Positions 31,392 to 39,520 of a stretch of DNA of 40,072 nucleotides are shown here, in pieces (positions within the stretch are counted from its first letter, which is position 1; each line of letters begins with the position of its first letter). The stretch is from positions 1 through 40,072 of the forward strand of contig NZ_JAFUMA010000025.1 of the NCBI RefSeq assembly GCF_017483025.1, read 5' to 3'. The stretch is from Anaerotignum sp. (GTDB lineage: Bacteria; Bacillota; Clostridia; Lachnospirales; Anaerotignaceae). The position numbers and the translations under genes were made by a program. The notes below the pieces were generated by a model. That model was not told the DNA's origin and searched no databases. It saw only the letters and a list, made by a program, of their open reading frames with translations.

Positions 31392-34022
31392 ATGAAAGAG
31401 TTGGCAAAGAATTTTGACCCCTCTGTTGTAGAGGAACAGCTCTACAACAAATGGATGGAAAAGAAATATTTCCATACAGAAGTAGATAAAACAAAAGAAC
31501 CTTTTTGTATCGTAATGCCACCCCCGAACATCACAGGTCAGCTGCACATGGGCCATGCCCTGGATAACACCATGCAGGATATCCTGATCAGATGGAAAAG
31601 AATGGCTGGCTACAATGCCCTGTGGGTACCCGGCATCGACCATGCAAGCATTTCCACAGAACTGAAGGTTGTTCAGAAAATGGCTTCCGAAGGCCTGACA
31701 AAAGAAGACGTAGGCCGTGACGGTTTCCTGGAAAGAGCATGGGCATGGAAAGAAGAATACGGCGGCATCATCCTGAACCAGCTGCGTAAACTGGGCTGCT
31801 CCTGCGACTGGGACCGCGTTCGTTTCACAATGGACGAAGGCTGCTCCGAAGCCGTTCTGGAAACATTCGTAAGACTGTATGAAAAAGGCTACATCTACCG
31901 TGGTGAAAAGATTATCAACTGGTGTCCTGAATGCCAGACGACGATTTCTGACGCAGAAGTAGAACATACAGATATGGCGGGTCATTTCTACCATATCAAC
32001 TATCCCATTGTTGGTTCCGATGAAAAACTGAGACTGGCAACAACAAGACCTGAAACAATGCTGGGCGATACAGCCGTTGCTGTTCATCCTGAAGATGACA
32101 GATATCAGCATCTGATCGGCAAAACATGTATTGTTCCTGTTCTGAATAAAGAAGTTCCCATCATTGCAGATGAATATGTAGACAGAGAATTTGGTACAGG
32201 TGTTGTAAAAATCACACCTGCCCATGACCCTAACGACTTTGAAGTTGGCCTGAGACATGATCTGCCTCGTATCTGTGTTATGAACGACGACGGCACTATG
32301 AATGAACTGGCTGGCAGATTCGCTGGTATGGACAGAATGGAAGCCAGAAAAGAAATCGTAAAACAGCTGGATGAAGAAGGCTATCTGGTAGAAATCGAAG
32401 ATATCAACCACGCTGTAGGCTGCCACGAAAGATGCCACGTTGCTATCGAACCCATGATCAAACTGCAGTGGTTCGTTAAGATGGAAGAACTGGCAAAACC
32501 TGCAATGAAGGTATACCAGGATCAGGAATTGAAATTTGTTCCCGATCGTTTCGGTAAGATCTATATGCACTGGCTGGAAAATATCCGCGACTGGTGTATT
32601 TCCCGTCAGCTGTGGTGGGGCCATAGAATCCCTGCATACTACTGCGACGACTGCGGTCATATCACAGTAGCGAAAGAAAACCCCGGCAAATGCGAAAAGT
32701 GTGGTTCCGCAAATATCAGACAGGACGAAGACACGCTGGATACATGGTTCAGCTCTGCCCTGTGGCCTTTCTCCACACTGGGCTGGCCTCATGATACAGA
32801 AGAACTGAAACACTTCTATCCCACAAGCGTGCTGGTAACAGGCTACGATATCATCTTCTTCTGGGTAATCAGAATGGTATTCTCCGGTATGGAACAGATC
32901 GGCGAAAGACCTTTCAATGATGTATTGATCCACGGTCTGATCCGTGACGACCAGGGCCGTAAGTTCTCCAAATCTCTGGGCAATGGTATCGATCCTCTGG
33001 AAGTTATCAAAAACTACGGCGCTGACCCTCTGCGCCTGATGCTGATCACAGGTAATGCGCCCGGTAATGATATGCGTTTCTACTGGGAAAGACTGGATAA
33101 CTGCAGAAACTTCTGCAATAAGATGTGGAATGCTTCCCGTTTCGTAATGATGAATATGGAAGAAGAAGAGCCTAAGTTCCTGATGCTGACATCTGCAGAT
33201 AAATGGATCCTGTCCAAGGTAAACACACTGGCAAAAGAAGTACAGGAAAATCTGAGCAAATACGATCTGGGCTTGGCTGCGCAGAAAGTATATGACTTCA
33301 TTTGGGATGAATACTGCGACTGGTACATCGAAATGGTGAAACCTCGTCTGTACAACAAAGAAGACAGCACAAGAGATGCAGCCCTGTGGACACTGAAACA
33401 GGTTCTGATCAATGCCCTGAAGCTGATGCATCCTTTCATGCCTTTCATCACAGAAGAACTGTTCATGCATATTCAGGATGCAGAAGAAAGCATCATGATC
33501 TCTCAGTGGCCTGTATATAAAGAAGAATGGAACTACAAAGAAAACGAAAATGAAATCGACGCCATCAAGGAAGCAGTAAGAAATATCCGTAACATCCGTG
33601 CGGAAATGAACGTTGCGCCTTCCAAGAAAGTACACGTTTACGTTGTTTCTGAAAGCGAAGAAGTTCGCCACATTTTCGAACATTCTAAAGTATTCTTCAA
33701 GACACTGGGCCATGCAAGCGAAGTAACAGTACAGACAGACAAAGCCGGCATCGGCGAAGATGCTGTATCTGTTGTGATTAAAGATGCTACTATTTACATG
33801 CCTCTGGCAGAACTGGTTGATTTCGAAAAAGAAATCGAACGTCTGGAAAAAGAACAGGCAAAACTGCAGAAGGAAGTAGAACGTGTAGAAAAGAAACTGG
33901 CAAACCAGGGCTTTGTTGCGAAAGCACCCGCTCACGTAATCGAAGAAGAAAAAGCAAAAGAAGAAAAATATAAAGCAATGCTGGCACAGGTGGAAGAAAG
34001 ACTGGCACAGCTGAAAAAATAA
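31392..34022 (+). CDS. valS: Valyl-tRNA synthetase
   Basis: ValS charges tRNA-Val and edits misactivated threonine. The 876-residue class I enzyme has PPPNITGQLHMGHAL (HIGH motif as HMGH), the editing domain near residues 190-340 (TTRPETMLGDTAVAVHPED), a zinc-like knob CDDCGHITVAKENPGKCEKC, and GRKFSKSLGNGIDP, where KFSKS replaces KMSKS. The C-terminus is a long coiled coil (FEKEIERLEKEQAKLQKE) that grips tRNA. AGGAGG is 7 bases before the ATG. It is a single gene under the upstream T-box, and takes the place where murG would be expected after ftsW. Confidence 0.97.
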   Translation: MKELAKNFDPSVVEEQLYNKWMEKKYFHTEVDKTKEPFCIVMPPPNITGQLHMGHALDNTMQDILIRWKRMAGYNALWVPGIDHASISTELKVVQKMASEGLTKEDVGRDGFLERAWAWKEEYGGIILNQLRKLGCSCDWDRVRFTMDEGCSEAVLETFVRLYEKGYIYRGEKIINWCPECQTTISDAEVEHTDMAGHFYHINYPIVGSDEKLRLATTRPETMLGDTAVAVHPEDDRYQHLIGKTCIVPVLNKEVPIIADEYVDREFGTGVVKITPAHDPNDFEVGLRHDLPRICVMNDDGTMNELAGRFAGMDRMEARKEIVKQLDEEGYLVEIEDINHAVGCHERCHVAIEPMIKLQWFVKMEELAKPAMKVYQDQELKFVPDRFGKIYMHWLENIRDWCISRQLWWGHRIPAYYCDDCGHITVAKENPGKCEKCGSANIRQDEDTLDTWFSSALWPFSTLGWPHDTEELKHFYPTSVLVTGYDIIFFWVIRMVFSGMEQIGERPFNDVLIHGLIRDDQGRKFSKSLGNGIDPLEVIKNYGADPLRLMLITGNAPGNDMRFYWERLDNCRNFCNKMWNASRFVMMNMEEEEPKFLMLTSADKWILSKVNTLAKEVQENLSKYDLGLAAQKVYDFIWDEYCDWYIEMVKPRLYNKEDSTRDAALWTLKQVLINALKLMHPFMPFITEELFMHIQDAEESIMISQWPVYKEEWNYKENENEIDAIKEAVRNIRNIRAEMNVAPSKKVHVYVVSESEEVRHIFEHSKVFFKTLGHASEVTVQTDKAGIGEDAVSVVIKDATIYMPLAELVDFEKEIERLEKEQAKLQKEVERVEKKLANQGFVAKAPAHVIEEEKAKEEKYKAMLAQVEERLAQLKK

Positions 34023-34034
34023 GAAATAAAAAAG

Positions 34035-34062
34035 AAAGCCAAGCTGGAAACAGCTTGGCTTT
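34035..34062 (+). terminator. Bidirectional terminator between valS and the HTH gene
   Basis: AAAGCCAAGCTG (34035-34046) and CAGCTTGGCTTT (34051-34062) form a perfect 12-bp stem with a GAAA tetraloop. A-rich on the left and T-rich on the right, it can end both converging genes. Confidence 0.95.
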
Positions 34063-34068
34063 TTTTCT

Positions 34069-34833
34069 TTATCTTTTTTTATAAACGACGAGTTCCGGAT
34101 TTGCTCCGTTGGCTTCATAGGTGCATACCAGAAGGAAATCCATATTTGCAGCGATGCCGAAACAGCGGTCACCGCCGAATTCACATTCTAATTGATTTCC
34201 TAAATAAGTTGCTCCATCATCTAAAAATTTTATATATTTTCCATTCGGCAGCCTGTATTCAAGATTGATATATCCGCCAACAAGTGCGTTGAGTTTTTCA
34301 ACCTTAGGCATTCCTTCGATATGCAGAGCATTGATTTCATCGATAAGCTGCTTTTTAAATTCCTCAAACTTTTCTGCACCATCCAAATTTTTATATTGAT
34401 TCCAATAATTGAGTTTTGGCAGCAGATCTCTCATATATGTCCGAACCTGTTCTGAAGAAAACGTTTCATTGGCCATGTGTTCTACGCAAACATCGATTAA
34501 ATCATCCATATTATGATACATATATTCCCCATCTGCATAACACCATTTGCAGTATTCTTCATTAAAAAAACCATCTATTTCTTTACTGATGTTGGAATCC
34601 TCAAGGGGCATACCGCAGCACTGGCAGATCAGTTTCTGAGGAGAACCTAAAAGGGTATTGATGGAAACATCAAACAGTTTTGAAAGCAGTTTTAATGTTT
34701 CGGTATTTGGAATGGTATCGCCGTTTTCCCAACGGGATACTGCCTGTCTTGTTACATGAACTTTTTCGGCAAGGGCATCCTGTGACAACCCTTTTTTTGT
34801 TCTCAGTTCAAGGATAATATCTTTTGTTTCCAT
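34069..34833 (-). CDS. XRE-family regulator with zinc-ribbon and C-terminal sensing domain
   Basis: The 254-residue protein has an N-terminal helix-turn-helix of the Cro/C1 type (residues about 4-62, LRTKKGLSQDALAEKVHVTR, SRWENGDTIP), then a putative zinc ribbon with C70, C72, C73 and C95-x-x-C98 (CQCCGMPLEDS and YCKWCYADGEY). A long helical part follows, then a beta-rich C-terminal region (YINLEYRLPNGKYIKFLDDG). HTH plus this zinc ribbon is a known Firmicute combination; the ligand is unknown. The start at 34833 has AAGGTGGTG upstream. Its base composition is more AT-rich than valS next door, which may mean later acquisition. Extended -10 TGCTATACT (34855-34863, minus) lies upstream. Confidence 0.82.
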   Translation of the reverse strand: METKDIILELRTKKGLSQDALAEKVHVTRQAVSRWENGDTIPNTETLKLLSKLFDVSINTLLGSPQKLICQCCGMPLEDSNISKEIDGFFNEEYCKWCYADGEYMYHNMDDLIDVCVEHMANETFSSEQVRTYMRDLLPKLNYWNQYKNLDGAEKFEEFKKQLIDEINALHIEGMPKVEKLNALVGGYINLEYRLPNGKYIKFLDDGATYLGNQLECEFGGDRCFGIAANMDFLLVCTYEANGANPELVVYKKR

Positions 34834-34911
34834 TGTATTCACCACCTTGTAAAAAGTATAGCACGATAGAAGATGGAAGGAAAGCAACGGGCGGTTGCGG
34901 CAGGATAAAAT

Positions 34912-34942
34912 AAAAATCCAAGGCAGATTACCTTGGATTTTT
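34912..34942 (-). terminator. Terminator of the glyoxalase-like gene
   Basis: AAAAATCCAAGG and CCTTGGATTTTT pair perfectly around a 7-base loop. On the minus strand it starts right after the glyoxalase stop and is followed by an A/T run on both sides. Confidence 0.9.
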
Positions 34943-34946
34943 TGAC

Positions 34947-35312
34947 TTATTTTGCAGGAATGATTTCGATCCAGTAGTTATCAGGGTCGTTGATGAAATA
35001 GATACCGAAATCGGGGTTTTCAAAACAGATACAGCCCATTTCCTTATGTTTTGCATGGGCAGCATCAAAATCATCGGCAATGAACGCCAGATGGAATTCG
35101 TTTTCGCCCAGGTTGTAGGGTTCTTTGCGGTCTCTCAGCCATGTCAGTTCCAGTGTGAAGTCGGATTTGCCGTCACCCAGATAAACCAGGATCCAGCTGC
35201 CATCAGGGGCTTCCTTGCGGCGTACTTCTTTCAGGCCCAGAGCGGCTTCATAGAATTTCATGCTTTTTTCCAAGTCCAGAACGTTATAGTTATAGTGATT
35301 GAATGCAAACAT
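34947..35312 (-). CDS. Glyoxalase/VOC family protein, lactoylglutathione lyase-like
   Basis: The 121-residue protein is a single-chain vicinal oxygen chelate fold with two beta-alpha-beta-beta-beta modules. H6 (FNHYNYNVLD), the Glu in FTLELTW, the His in NEFHLAFIADD and the Glu in YWIEIIPAK match the four metal ligands of glyoxalase I. DPDNYWIEI near the end is typical of GloA. Methylglyoxal detoxification is plausible, but many VOC proteins do other reactions and Clostridia often lack glutathione. AAAGGAGG precedes the ATG. It lies 23 bases after the large Cys/His-tail gene, in the same transcript. Confidence 0.82.
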   Translation of the reverse strand: MFAFNHYNYNVLDLEKSMKFYEAALGLKEVRRKEAPDGSWILVYLGDGKSDFTLELTWLRDRKEPYNLGENEFHLAFIADDFDAAHAKHKEMGCICFENPDFGIYFINDPDNYWIEIIPAK

Positions 35313-35335
35313 ATGAGTTACCTCCTTTTTCAGCC

Positions 35336-36919
35336 TTAGTGGTGGTGATGATGGTCGTGATCGTGGCCGCAGCCGCAGTCATGATCGTGGTGGTGATGAT
35401 GTTCATGGTCATGGCCGCAGCTGCAGTCGTGACCGTGGTGGTGATTGTGGTGATGATCGTGACCGCAGCCGCAATTGTCATCGTGGGCATGTTCTGTAAT
35501 AGACTGCCAGCCGTTGTCGCTGAATACCATGCCAACTTTATCTACGATGAGAACTTTCTGTTCTTCGGAGGATGCCTTATCAATGGCTTCCATCATCATA
35601 TCCATCACATCATGGACAGAATAGATGGGAGGCAGGGCACCGGTCAGATTCTGCATCGCCAGTTTTCTGGTCTGAGCGGGCAGAGTATCGAAGTGGTTTC
35701 TTGTTTTTGCGATGAAAGCATCGAAGAGTGCTTTCTTTTCTTCTGCTGTGGCAGCAGGCAGGTCTTCGGGCAGATCGAAATGGAACAGTTCATCATTCAA
35801 ATCACCGAAGAAACATTCGCGGATGAATTCTTCCATCATCAGAACTTTCTTTGTATCATCGGAGAAGCCTGCGAAAGAGCCTGCTTTCTGCAGCAGTTCA
35901 TATTCTTCCTTGCCGATGGCATTGGCTTTGTCGATAACAGGTTCTACGGCTGCCTCCAGCTGTTCTGTCAGGGTATCCAGATATGCTGCTTTTTCTGTCA
36001 GAGTCAACTGATCGCCGATGAAAGCGCATACGGTATGATACAGGTCGGCATAGGCTGCGCTGCCTTCTGTGATATCCTTGAAGGAATAGGTCAGGTAGAG
36101 CAGCAGGATGAGAGAATTGATATCATGCAGGATGCAGGAGAAATATTCCTCTATCTGTTCCAGTGTTTCAAAAACTTCCTTCAGTTCTTCATAAAGATCG
36201 GAAAGTTCTTCGTCGGACATTTTGTGAGGCAGAGACATGCGCTTCTGACCGATCCATTCTGCGACTTCGGGGAAATATTTGCCATAAAGAGGGTTTTCCT
36301 GAGGGCTGCAGAAGCCTTCGAAGGCTTTCAGGGAAACTTCGATAAATTCCTTGCTTTCCCCTGCAAAAGCCGCATCCAGGGACGCGCGAACGTTGTCATA
36401 GTATTTATCTCTTGTCATATACATGGGCATGCATTTCAGGATCTGGCCCATATAGTTTTTCTGGTCAAGAAGATTTTCTGCGCTTTCCATGAAAGCATGG
36501 CAGTCTGCAAAGAAGAGGGACCATTCCACCTGTTTCTGGGAAACACCGTCTTCTTTATATTTGCGCAGAGCGACCTGATCGCTGACCAGAGTGGAGATGA
36601 TGTTCCACTGGGAGAAGTAGCTGTAGATGGTTTCGTAGATGGAAAGCAGACGTTTTTTCAGTTCCATGCAGTCTTCCAGAGCATCCCTGCGGGATTCTAC
36701 ATCGCTGTCCAGCAAATCTTCCAGGCGGATGAGATATGCCTTGATCTCATCTTTGATTTCCTTTACATCTGCGGGGATTTCATAGGGCAGGGCTGTTACG
36801 CCTTTTTCTGCATCTTCCATGGCGCTCATCAGCATCAGGAGCAGAGAGCCCACCGCCTGCTGATAGATATAATCTGCAGAGAGATTTTTTATTTTTTCTT
36901 CTAATGCAATATTAGACAC
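35336..36919 (-). CDS. Large helical protein of unknown function with Cys/His-rich C-terminal repeat tail
   Basis: I do not recognise the main body: about 475 residues, mostly acidic and helical, no signal peptide or membrane segment (for example EELSDLYEELKEVFETLEQI). The last 45 residues are 2.8 copies of a 16-residue unit starting C-G/S-C-G-H-D-H and then mostly His with Asp, surely a metal-binding tail. The start is GTG at 36919, with AAAGGAG 8 bases upstream (527 aa). The alternative ATG at 36955 would coincide with the transcription start expected from the promoter at 36963-36991. It is co-transcribed with the glyoxalase-like gene. Nickel or zinc storage or delivery is a guess based only on the tail. 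Confidence 0.75.
   Translation of the reverse strand: MSNIALEEKIKNLSADYIYQQAVGSLLLMLMSAMEDAEKGVTALPYEIPADVKEIKDEIKAYLIRLEDLLDSDVESRRDALEDCMELKKRLLSIYETIYSYFSQWNIISTLVSDQVALRKYKEDGVSQKQVEWSLFFADCHAFMESAENLLDQKNYMGQILKCMPMYMTRDKYYDNVRASLDAAFAGESKEFIEVSLKAFEGFCSPQENPLYGKYFPEVAEWIGQKRMSLPHKMSDEELSDLYEELKEVFETLEQIEEYFSCILHDINSLILLLYLTYSFKDITEGSAAYADLYHTVCAFIGDQLTLTEKAAYLDTLTEQLEAAVEPVIDKANAIGKEEYELLQKAGSFAGFSDDTKKVLMMEEFIRECFFGDLNDELFHFDLPEDLPAATAEEKKALFDAFIAKTRNHFDTLPAQTRKLAMQNLTGALPPIYSVHDVMDMMMEAIDKASSEEQKVLIVDKVGMVFSDNGWQSITEHAHDDNCGCGHDHHHNHHHGHDCSCGHDHEHHHHHDHDCGCGHDHDHHHHH
35339..35473 (-). repeat. 48-bp tandem repeat encoding the Cys/His tail
   Basis: Two full and one partial 48-bp units (16 codons) encode CGCG/CSCG/CGCG followed by HDH-rich stretches. 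The copies differ mainly at His/Asp/Asn/Glu codons, so the pattern is held at protein level rather than being a fresh duplication. Confidence 0.8.
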
Positions 36920-36962
36920 AAGAAGGACTCCTTTCTGAATTTCAAATTTTTTCATAGCCTTT

Positions 36963-36991
36963 ATTATAAAATAAAATGGGAGAAAGTACAA
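36963..36991 (-). promoter_or_regulatory. Promoter of the Cys/His-tail gene
   Basis: On the minus strand, TTGTAC (36986-36991), 17 bases and perfect TATAAT (36963-36968). The start site would be near 36956. Confidence 0.8.
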
Positions 36992-37011
36992 GACTGGCAA
37001 CTATACCTTAT

Positions 37012-37155
37012 TTAAGGGAAATTTGCCATTTGCAAAGTAATATAGTTTCCGTCTGCATCATAAGCAACGATCTCGGGATAGGAATCAATGATGCCCGTTT
37101 CCAGTTGCATGATAGCGATACAGGCTTTTCGTAGAAATCCATTTTCATCCCTCAT
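37012..37155 (-). CDS. Short orphan ORF (47 aa), possibly a gene fragment
   Basis: A 48-codon frame, from ATG at 37155 to TAA, reads MRDENGFLRKACIAI, then LETGIIDSYPEIVAYDADG and ends MANFP. Composition looks protein-like, and the frame continues upstream for a few plausible residues (KSFQIE) to a TAG. No ribosome site precedes the ATG. It could be a small gene with an unusual start, or the 3' remnant of a larger decayed gene. It is the only content in the 36992-37219 gap. Confidence 0.3.
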   Translation of the reverse strand: MRDENGFLRKACIAIMQLETGIIDSYPEIVAYDADGNYITLQMANFP

Positions 37156-37216
37156 TTCAATTTGGAAACTTTTCTATATCATACCAAAGGGGAAACTGTC
37201 TTTCAATGAATGGTTA

Positions 37217-37225
37217 TGATAAAAT
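37217..37225 (+). promoter_or_regulatory. Possible extended -10 for sfsA
   Basis: TGATAAAAT (37217-37225) is 18 bases before the sfsA ATG, so the leader would be very short; no clear -35. Confidence 0.25.
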
Positions 37226-37243
37226 AAACTGGAGGTGAAAAAG

Positions 37244-37933
37244 ATGGAGTATGGAAAAATGATCGAAGCCAGATTCCTGCGTCGAGTGAACCGCTTCACA
37301 GCATTTGTGGAACTGAACGGGCAGGAAGAAATGGTACACGTAAAAAATACAGGCAGATGCAAAGAATTGTTGACTGAAGGAGCGCGCGTTTTTCTGGAGG
37401 AAGCAGACAAAGAAGGGAGAAAAACGAAGTATTCTCTGATCGCTGTTTACAAAGGGGATATGCTGGTGAATATGGATTCCCAGGCGCCCAACCAGATGGC
37501 GGCGGAAGCCTTGGCAGAAGGAAAAATAGAAGAAATCGGCGAAGTGGATTTTCTGAAGCGGGAAGTGAAATATGAGAATTCCCGATTCGATATTTATTTT
37601 CAAAAGGGAGAGAAAAAGGGCTTCATTGAGGTAAAAGGGGTGACGCTGGAAGAGGATGGTATCTCTATGTTTCCTGATGCGCCAACGGAAAGAGGAACAA
37701 AGCACCTTCGGGAACTCATCAAAGCGAAAGAAGAAGGATATGAAGCGGCGGTGCTGTTTGTAATCCAGATGAAGGGGATCAAAGAATTCAGACCAAACGA
37801 AGAGCGGGACGCAAAATTCACGGAAGCCCTGCGAGATGCGGCGGCAGCAGGGGTGAAGGTGCTGGTGTATGACTGTGGTGTGCAGGTAGGGAAGATATGG
37901 ATCGAAGAAAAGGTACCTGTGAAACTGAAATAA
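37244..37933 (+). CDS. sfsA: SfsA family DNA/RNA nuclease
   Basis: SfsA was named for sugar fermentation stimulation; the fold has an OB-like N-terminal nucleic acid-binding domain and a PD-(D/E)XK nuclease-like C-terminal domain. The 229-residue protein shows RFLRRVNRFTAFVELNG, VHVKNTGRCKELL (conserved N-T-G-R), and RFDIYFQKGEKKGFIEVKG with the D...E-x-K triad, then MFPDAPTERGTKHLRELI. The ATG at 37244 follows GGAGGTGA by 5-6 bases; an in-frame GTG at 37235 lies inside this site. Its cellular role is poorly known. A terminator lies about 60 bases downstream. Confidence 0.93.
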   Translation: MEYGKMIEARFLRRVNRFTAFVELNGQEEMVHVKNTGRCKELLTEGARVFLEEADKEGRKTKYSLIAVYKGDMLVNMDSQAPNQMAAEALAEGKIEEIGEVDFLKREVKYENSRFDIYFQKGEKKGFIEVKGVTLEEDGISMFPDAPTERGTKHLRELIKAKEEGYEAAVLFVIQMKGIKEFRPNEERDAKFTEALRDAAAAGVKVLVYDCGVQVGKIWIEEKVPVKLK

Positions 37934-37992
37934 GAGAAAAAAGGCATATGGGAAGTGCGGAACGTACTGCGCTGAACCAAAAAAGCAAAAAG

Positions 37993-38037
37993 AAAGCAGA
38001 GAGGGCAATTCCGAAGAAAAGTCCTCCCTGCTTTTTT
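37993..38037 (+). terminator. Terminator between sfsA and the DJ-1/PfpI gene
   Basis: AAAGCAG-A-GAGG (37993-38004) pairs with CCTC-C-CTGCTTT (38023-38034), with a single A-C mismatch, around a long loop, followed by TTTTTT. The A-rich left flank would serve the converging minus-strand gene. Confidence 0.75.
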
Positions 38038-38068
38038 AACTTAGGAAGATGTTATGTAAGGAATGGGA

Positions 38069-38647
38069 TCAGATTTCAATTTTAGCGCCCATCAGTTTTA
38101 CAAATTCTCTCACGATAGCAGAGTCACCAGGCCATGCGGGAGATGTAACCAGATTGCCATCTACAACAGCTTCGTTTACTTCAACGGGAACATATTCGCC
38201 GCCAGCCAGTGTGATATCGGGGCCAACTGCGGGGTATGCTGTTGCTTTTTTGCCTTTCAGTACGTTGGCAGCTGTCAGGATCTGAGGGCCATGGCAGATT
38301 GCTGCAACGGGTTTATTTGCTGCAAAGAATTCCTGAACGATTTCAATTACTCTGGGAGTCAGTCTCAGATATTCGGGAGAACGACCGCCTGTGATGAACA
38401 GACCTTCGTAATCAGCTGTATTTACAGCATCGAAATCAGCTGTCAGAGCGAAGTTATGACCTCTCTTTTCGGAGTATGTCTGTTCGCCTTCAAAGTCGTG
38501 AATTGCTGTACGGATAATGTCGCCTGCTTTTTTGTCAGGGCATACAACGTCTACCTGATAACCCAGCATTTCCATTGCCTGGAAAGGTACCATTGTTTCA
38601 TAATCTTCTGTAAAGTCGCCTGCTAACATTAATACTTTTTTTGCCAT
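38069..38647 (-). CDS. DJ-1/PfpI family protein (glutamine amidotransferase-like)
   Basis: The 192-residue protein has the DJ-1/PfpI fold. The nucleophile elbow is [14 protein letters not shown] with C118 and H119; E14 in DFTEDYE is the acidic partner, and [11 protein letters not shown] is the strand-loop typical of the PfpI protease/deglycase group. Family members include proteases, chaperones and glyoxalase III-type hydratases that remove methylglyoxal without a cofactor. AAAGGAGG lies 7 bases before the ATG. It is a single gene with its own promoter (38741-38769) and a 5' hairpin. The exact activity cannot be assigned from sequence. Confidence 0.88.
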   Translation of the reverse strand: MAKKVLMLAGDFTEDYETMVPFQAMEMLGYQVDVVCPDKKAGDIIRTAIHDFEGEQTYSEKRGHNFALTADFDAVNTADYEGLFITGGRSPEYLRLTPRVIEIVQEFFAANKPVAAICHGPQILTAANVLKGKKATAYPAVGPDITLAGGEYVPVEVNEAVVDGNLVTSPAWPGDSAIVREFVKLMGAKIEI

Positions 38648-38679
38648 AAGAATTCCTCCTTTAAAGAAAAAAGTTGCGA

Positions 38680-38700
38680 CAGTCTTTTTTAAAAAGACTG
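38680..38700 (-). other. 5' UTR hairpin of the DJ-1/PfpI gene
   Basis: CAGTC and GACTG enclose a T/A tract (38680-38700), giving a stem about 30 bases before the start codon. It may protect the mRNA end or act as an early terminator; on the minus strand A/T bases follow rather than a clear U run. Confidence 0.5.
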
Positions 38701-38740
38701 AGGGTTTGTTTGGTTGGAAAAGAAGTTTCTTTTCAAATAT

Positions 38741-38769
38741 ATTATAGACCCGTTGGAATAAATTAGCAA
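38741..38769 (-). promoter_or_regulatory. Promoter of the DJ-1/PfpI gene
   Basis: On the minus strand, TTGCTA (38764-38769), 17 bases and perfect TATAAT (38741-38746). Confidence 0.82.
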
Positions 38770-38805
38770 GGGCTTATATGAAAAAAACATACAAAAACGA
38801 TATTA

Positions 38806-38834
38806 TTGAAATGATTATAAAAGAAAGGTAAAAT
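38806..38834 (+). promoter_or_regulatory. Promoter of the HAD phosphatase gene
   Basis: TTGAAA (38806-38811), 17 bases and TAAAAT (38829-38834), ending about 22 bases before the start codon. It is divergent from the DJ-1/PfpI promoter, with a 36-base gap between the two -35 boxes. Confidence 0.6.
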
Positions 38835-38856
38835 AGGGAAGAAATGAGGTGAAGAA

Positions 38857-39516
38857 ATGGAGAGATATCAAGCGGTTTTATTTGATTTGGATGGGACATT
38901 ATTAGATACGCTGGATGATTTGACAGATAGTGTAAATATGATTTTGGGAAAATATGGACTTCCCCTGCGGGATAAGGAAGAGATACGCAGATTTCTGGGG
39001 AACGGCAGTGAACGACTGATGAAAGCGGCTTTGCCAAAAGAGATTTCAGAAGCGGATTTTGAAAAATATCTGGAGGAATATAAGGCATATTATAAGGCCC
39101 ATATGGAAGTGAAAACGGGGCCTTATAGTGGAGTTTTGGAACTGCTGAAAGACTTGCGGAAAGCGGGTCTGAAAATTGGCGTGGTTTCTAACAAATTTGA
39201 TTTGGCTGTGAAGGGATTATGCGAAAAATATTTCCCGGGATACATTGATGCAGCGGCAGGAGAACGGGAAGCGGATGGTATCCATCGAAAACCTGCGCCG
39301 GATATGGTTTTTGCGGCGGCAGAACGGCTTGGTGTGAAGATAGGAGATTGTTTGTATGTGGGGGATTCAGAAGTGGATATCCAAACTGCGAAAAATGCTG
39401 GGATGGACTGTGTCAGCGTTTGCTGGGGATTCCGAAATGAGGATTTCCTGAAAGAAGCAGGAGCGGTGCATCTGGTACATACGACAGGAGAATTGAAGAA
39501 TTTTATTTTAAAATAA
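38857..39516 (+). CDS. HAD-superfamily phosphatase, phosphoglycolate phosphatase-like
   Basis: The 219-residue protein is a HAD hydrolase with a helical C1 cap. Motif I is VLFDLDGTLLDTLDD (nucleophile D10, acid D12), motif II GVVSNKF, motif III the Lys in IHRKPAPDMVF, and motif IV YVGDSEVDIQTAKNAG. The cap spans about residues 18-85. This is the Gph/PpaX-like group, whose members act on phosphoglycolate, pyrophosphate or other small phosphates. GAGGTGAAGAAATG gives a good start. It is a single gene, with a terminator directly after it. Confidence 0.9.
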   Translation: MERYQAVLFDLDGTLLDTLDDLTDSVNMILGKYGLPLRDKEEIRRFLGNGSERLMKAALPKEISEADFEKYLEEYKAYYKAHMEVKTGPYSGVLELLKDLRKAGLKIGVVSNKFDLAVKGLCEKYFPGYIDAAAGEREADGIHRKPAPDMVFAAAERLGVKIGDCLYVGDSEVDIQTAKNAGMDCVSVCWGFRNEDFLKEAGAVHLVHTTGELKNFILK

Positions 39517-39520
39517 AAAG

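Noticed and set aside
31263..34184. 973-codon minus-strand frame opposite valS
   Set aside because: It is the shadow of an A-ending codon pattern in valS; the composition is unlike a protein and it spans the T-box and terminator.
35303..36904. 533-codon plus-strand frame opposite the Cys/His-tail protein
   Set aside because: Its Val/Met/Ala-rich start is only the reverse reading of the His repeat. The minus-strand frame has a promoter, ribosome site and terminator.
36919..37000. ATG at 36955 or 37000 as start of the Cys/His-tail protein
   Set aside because: Both lie at or before the predicted transcription start; the GTG at 36919 has a well-placed ribosome site.
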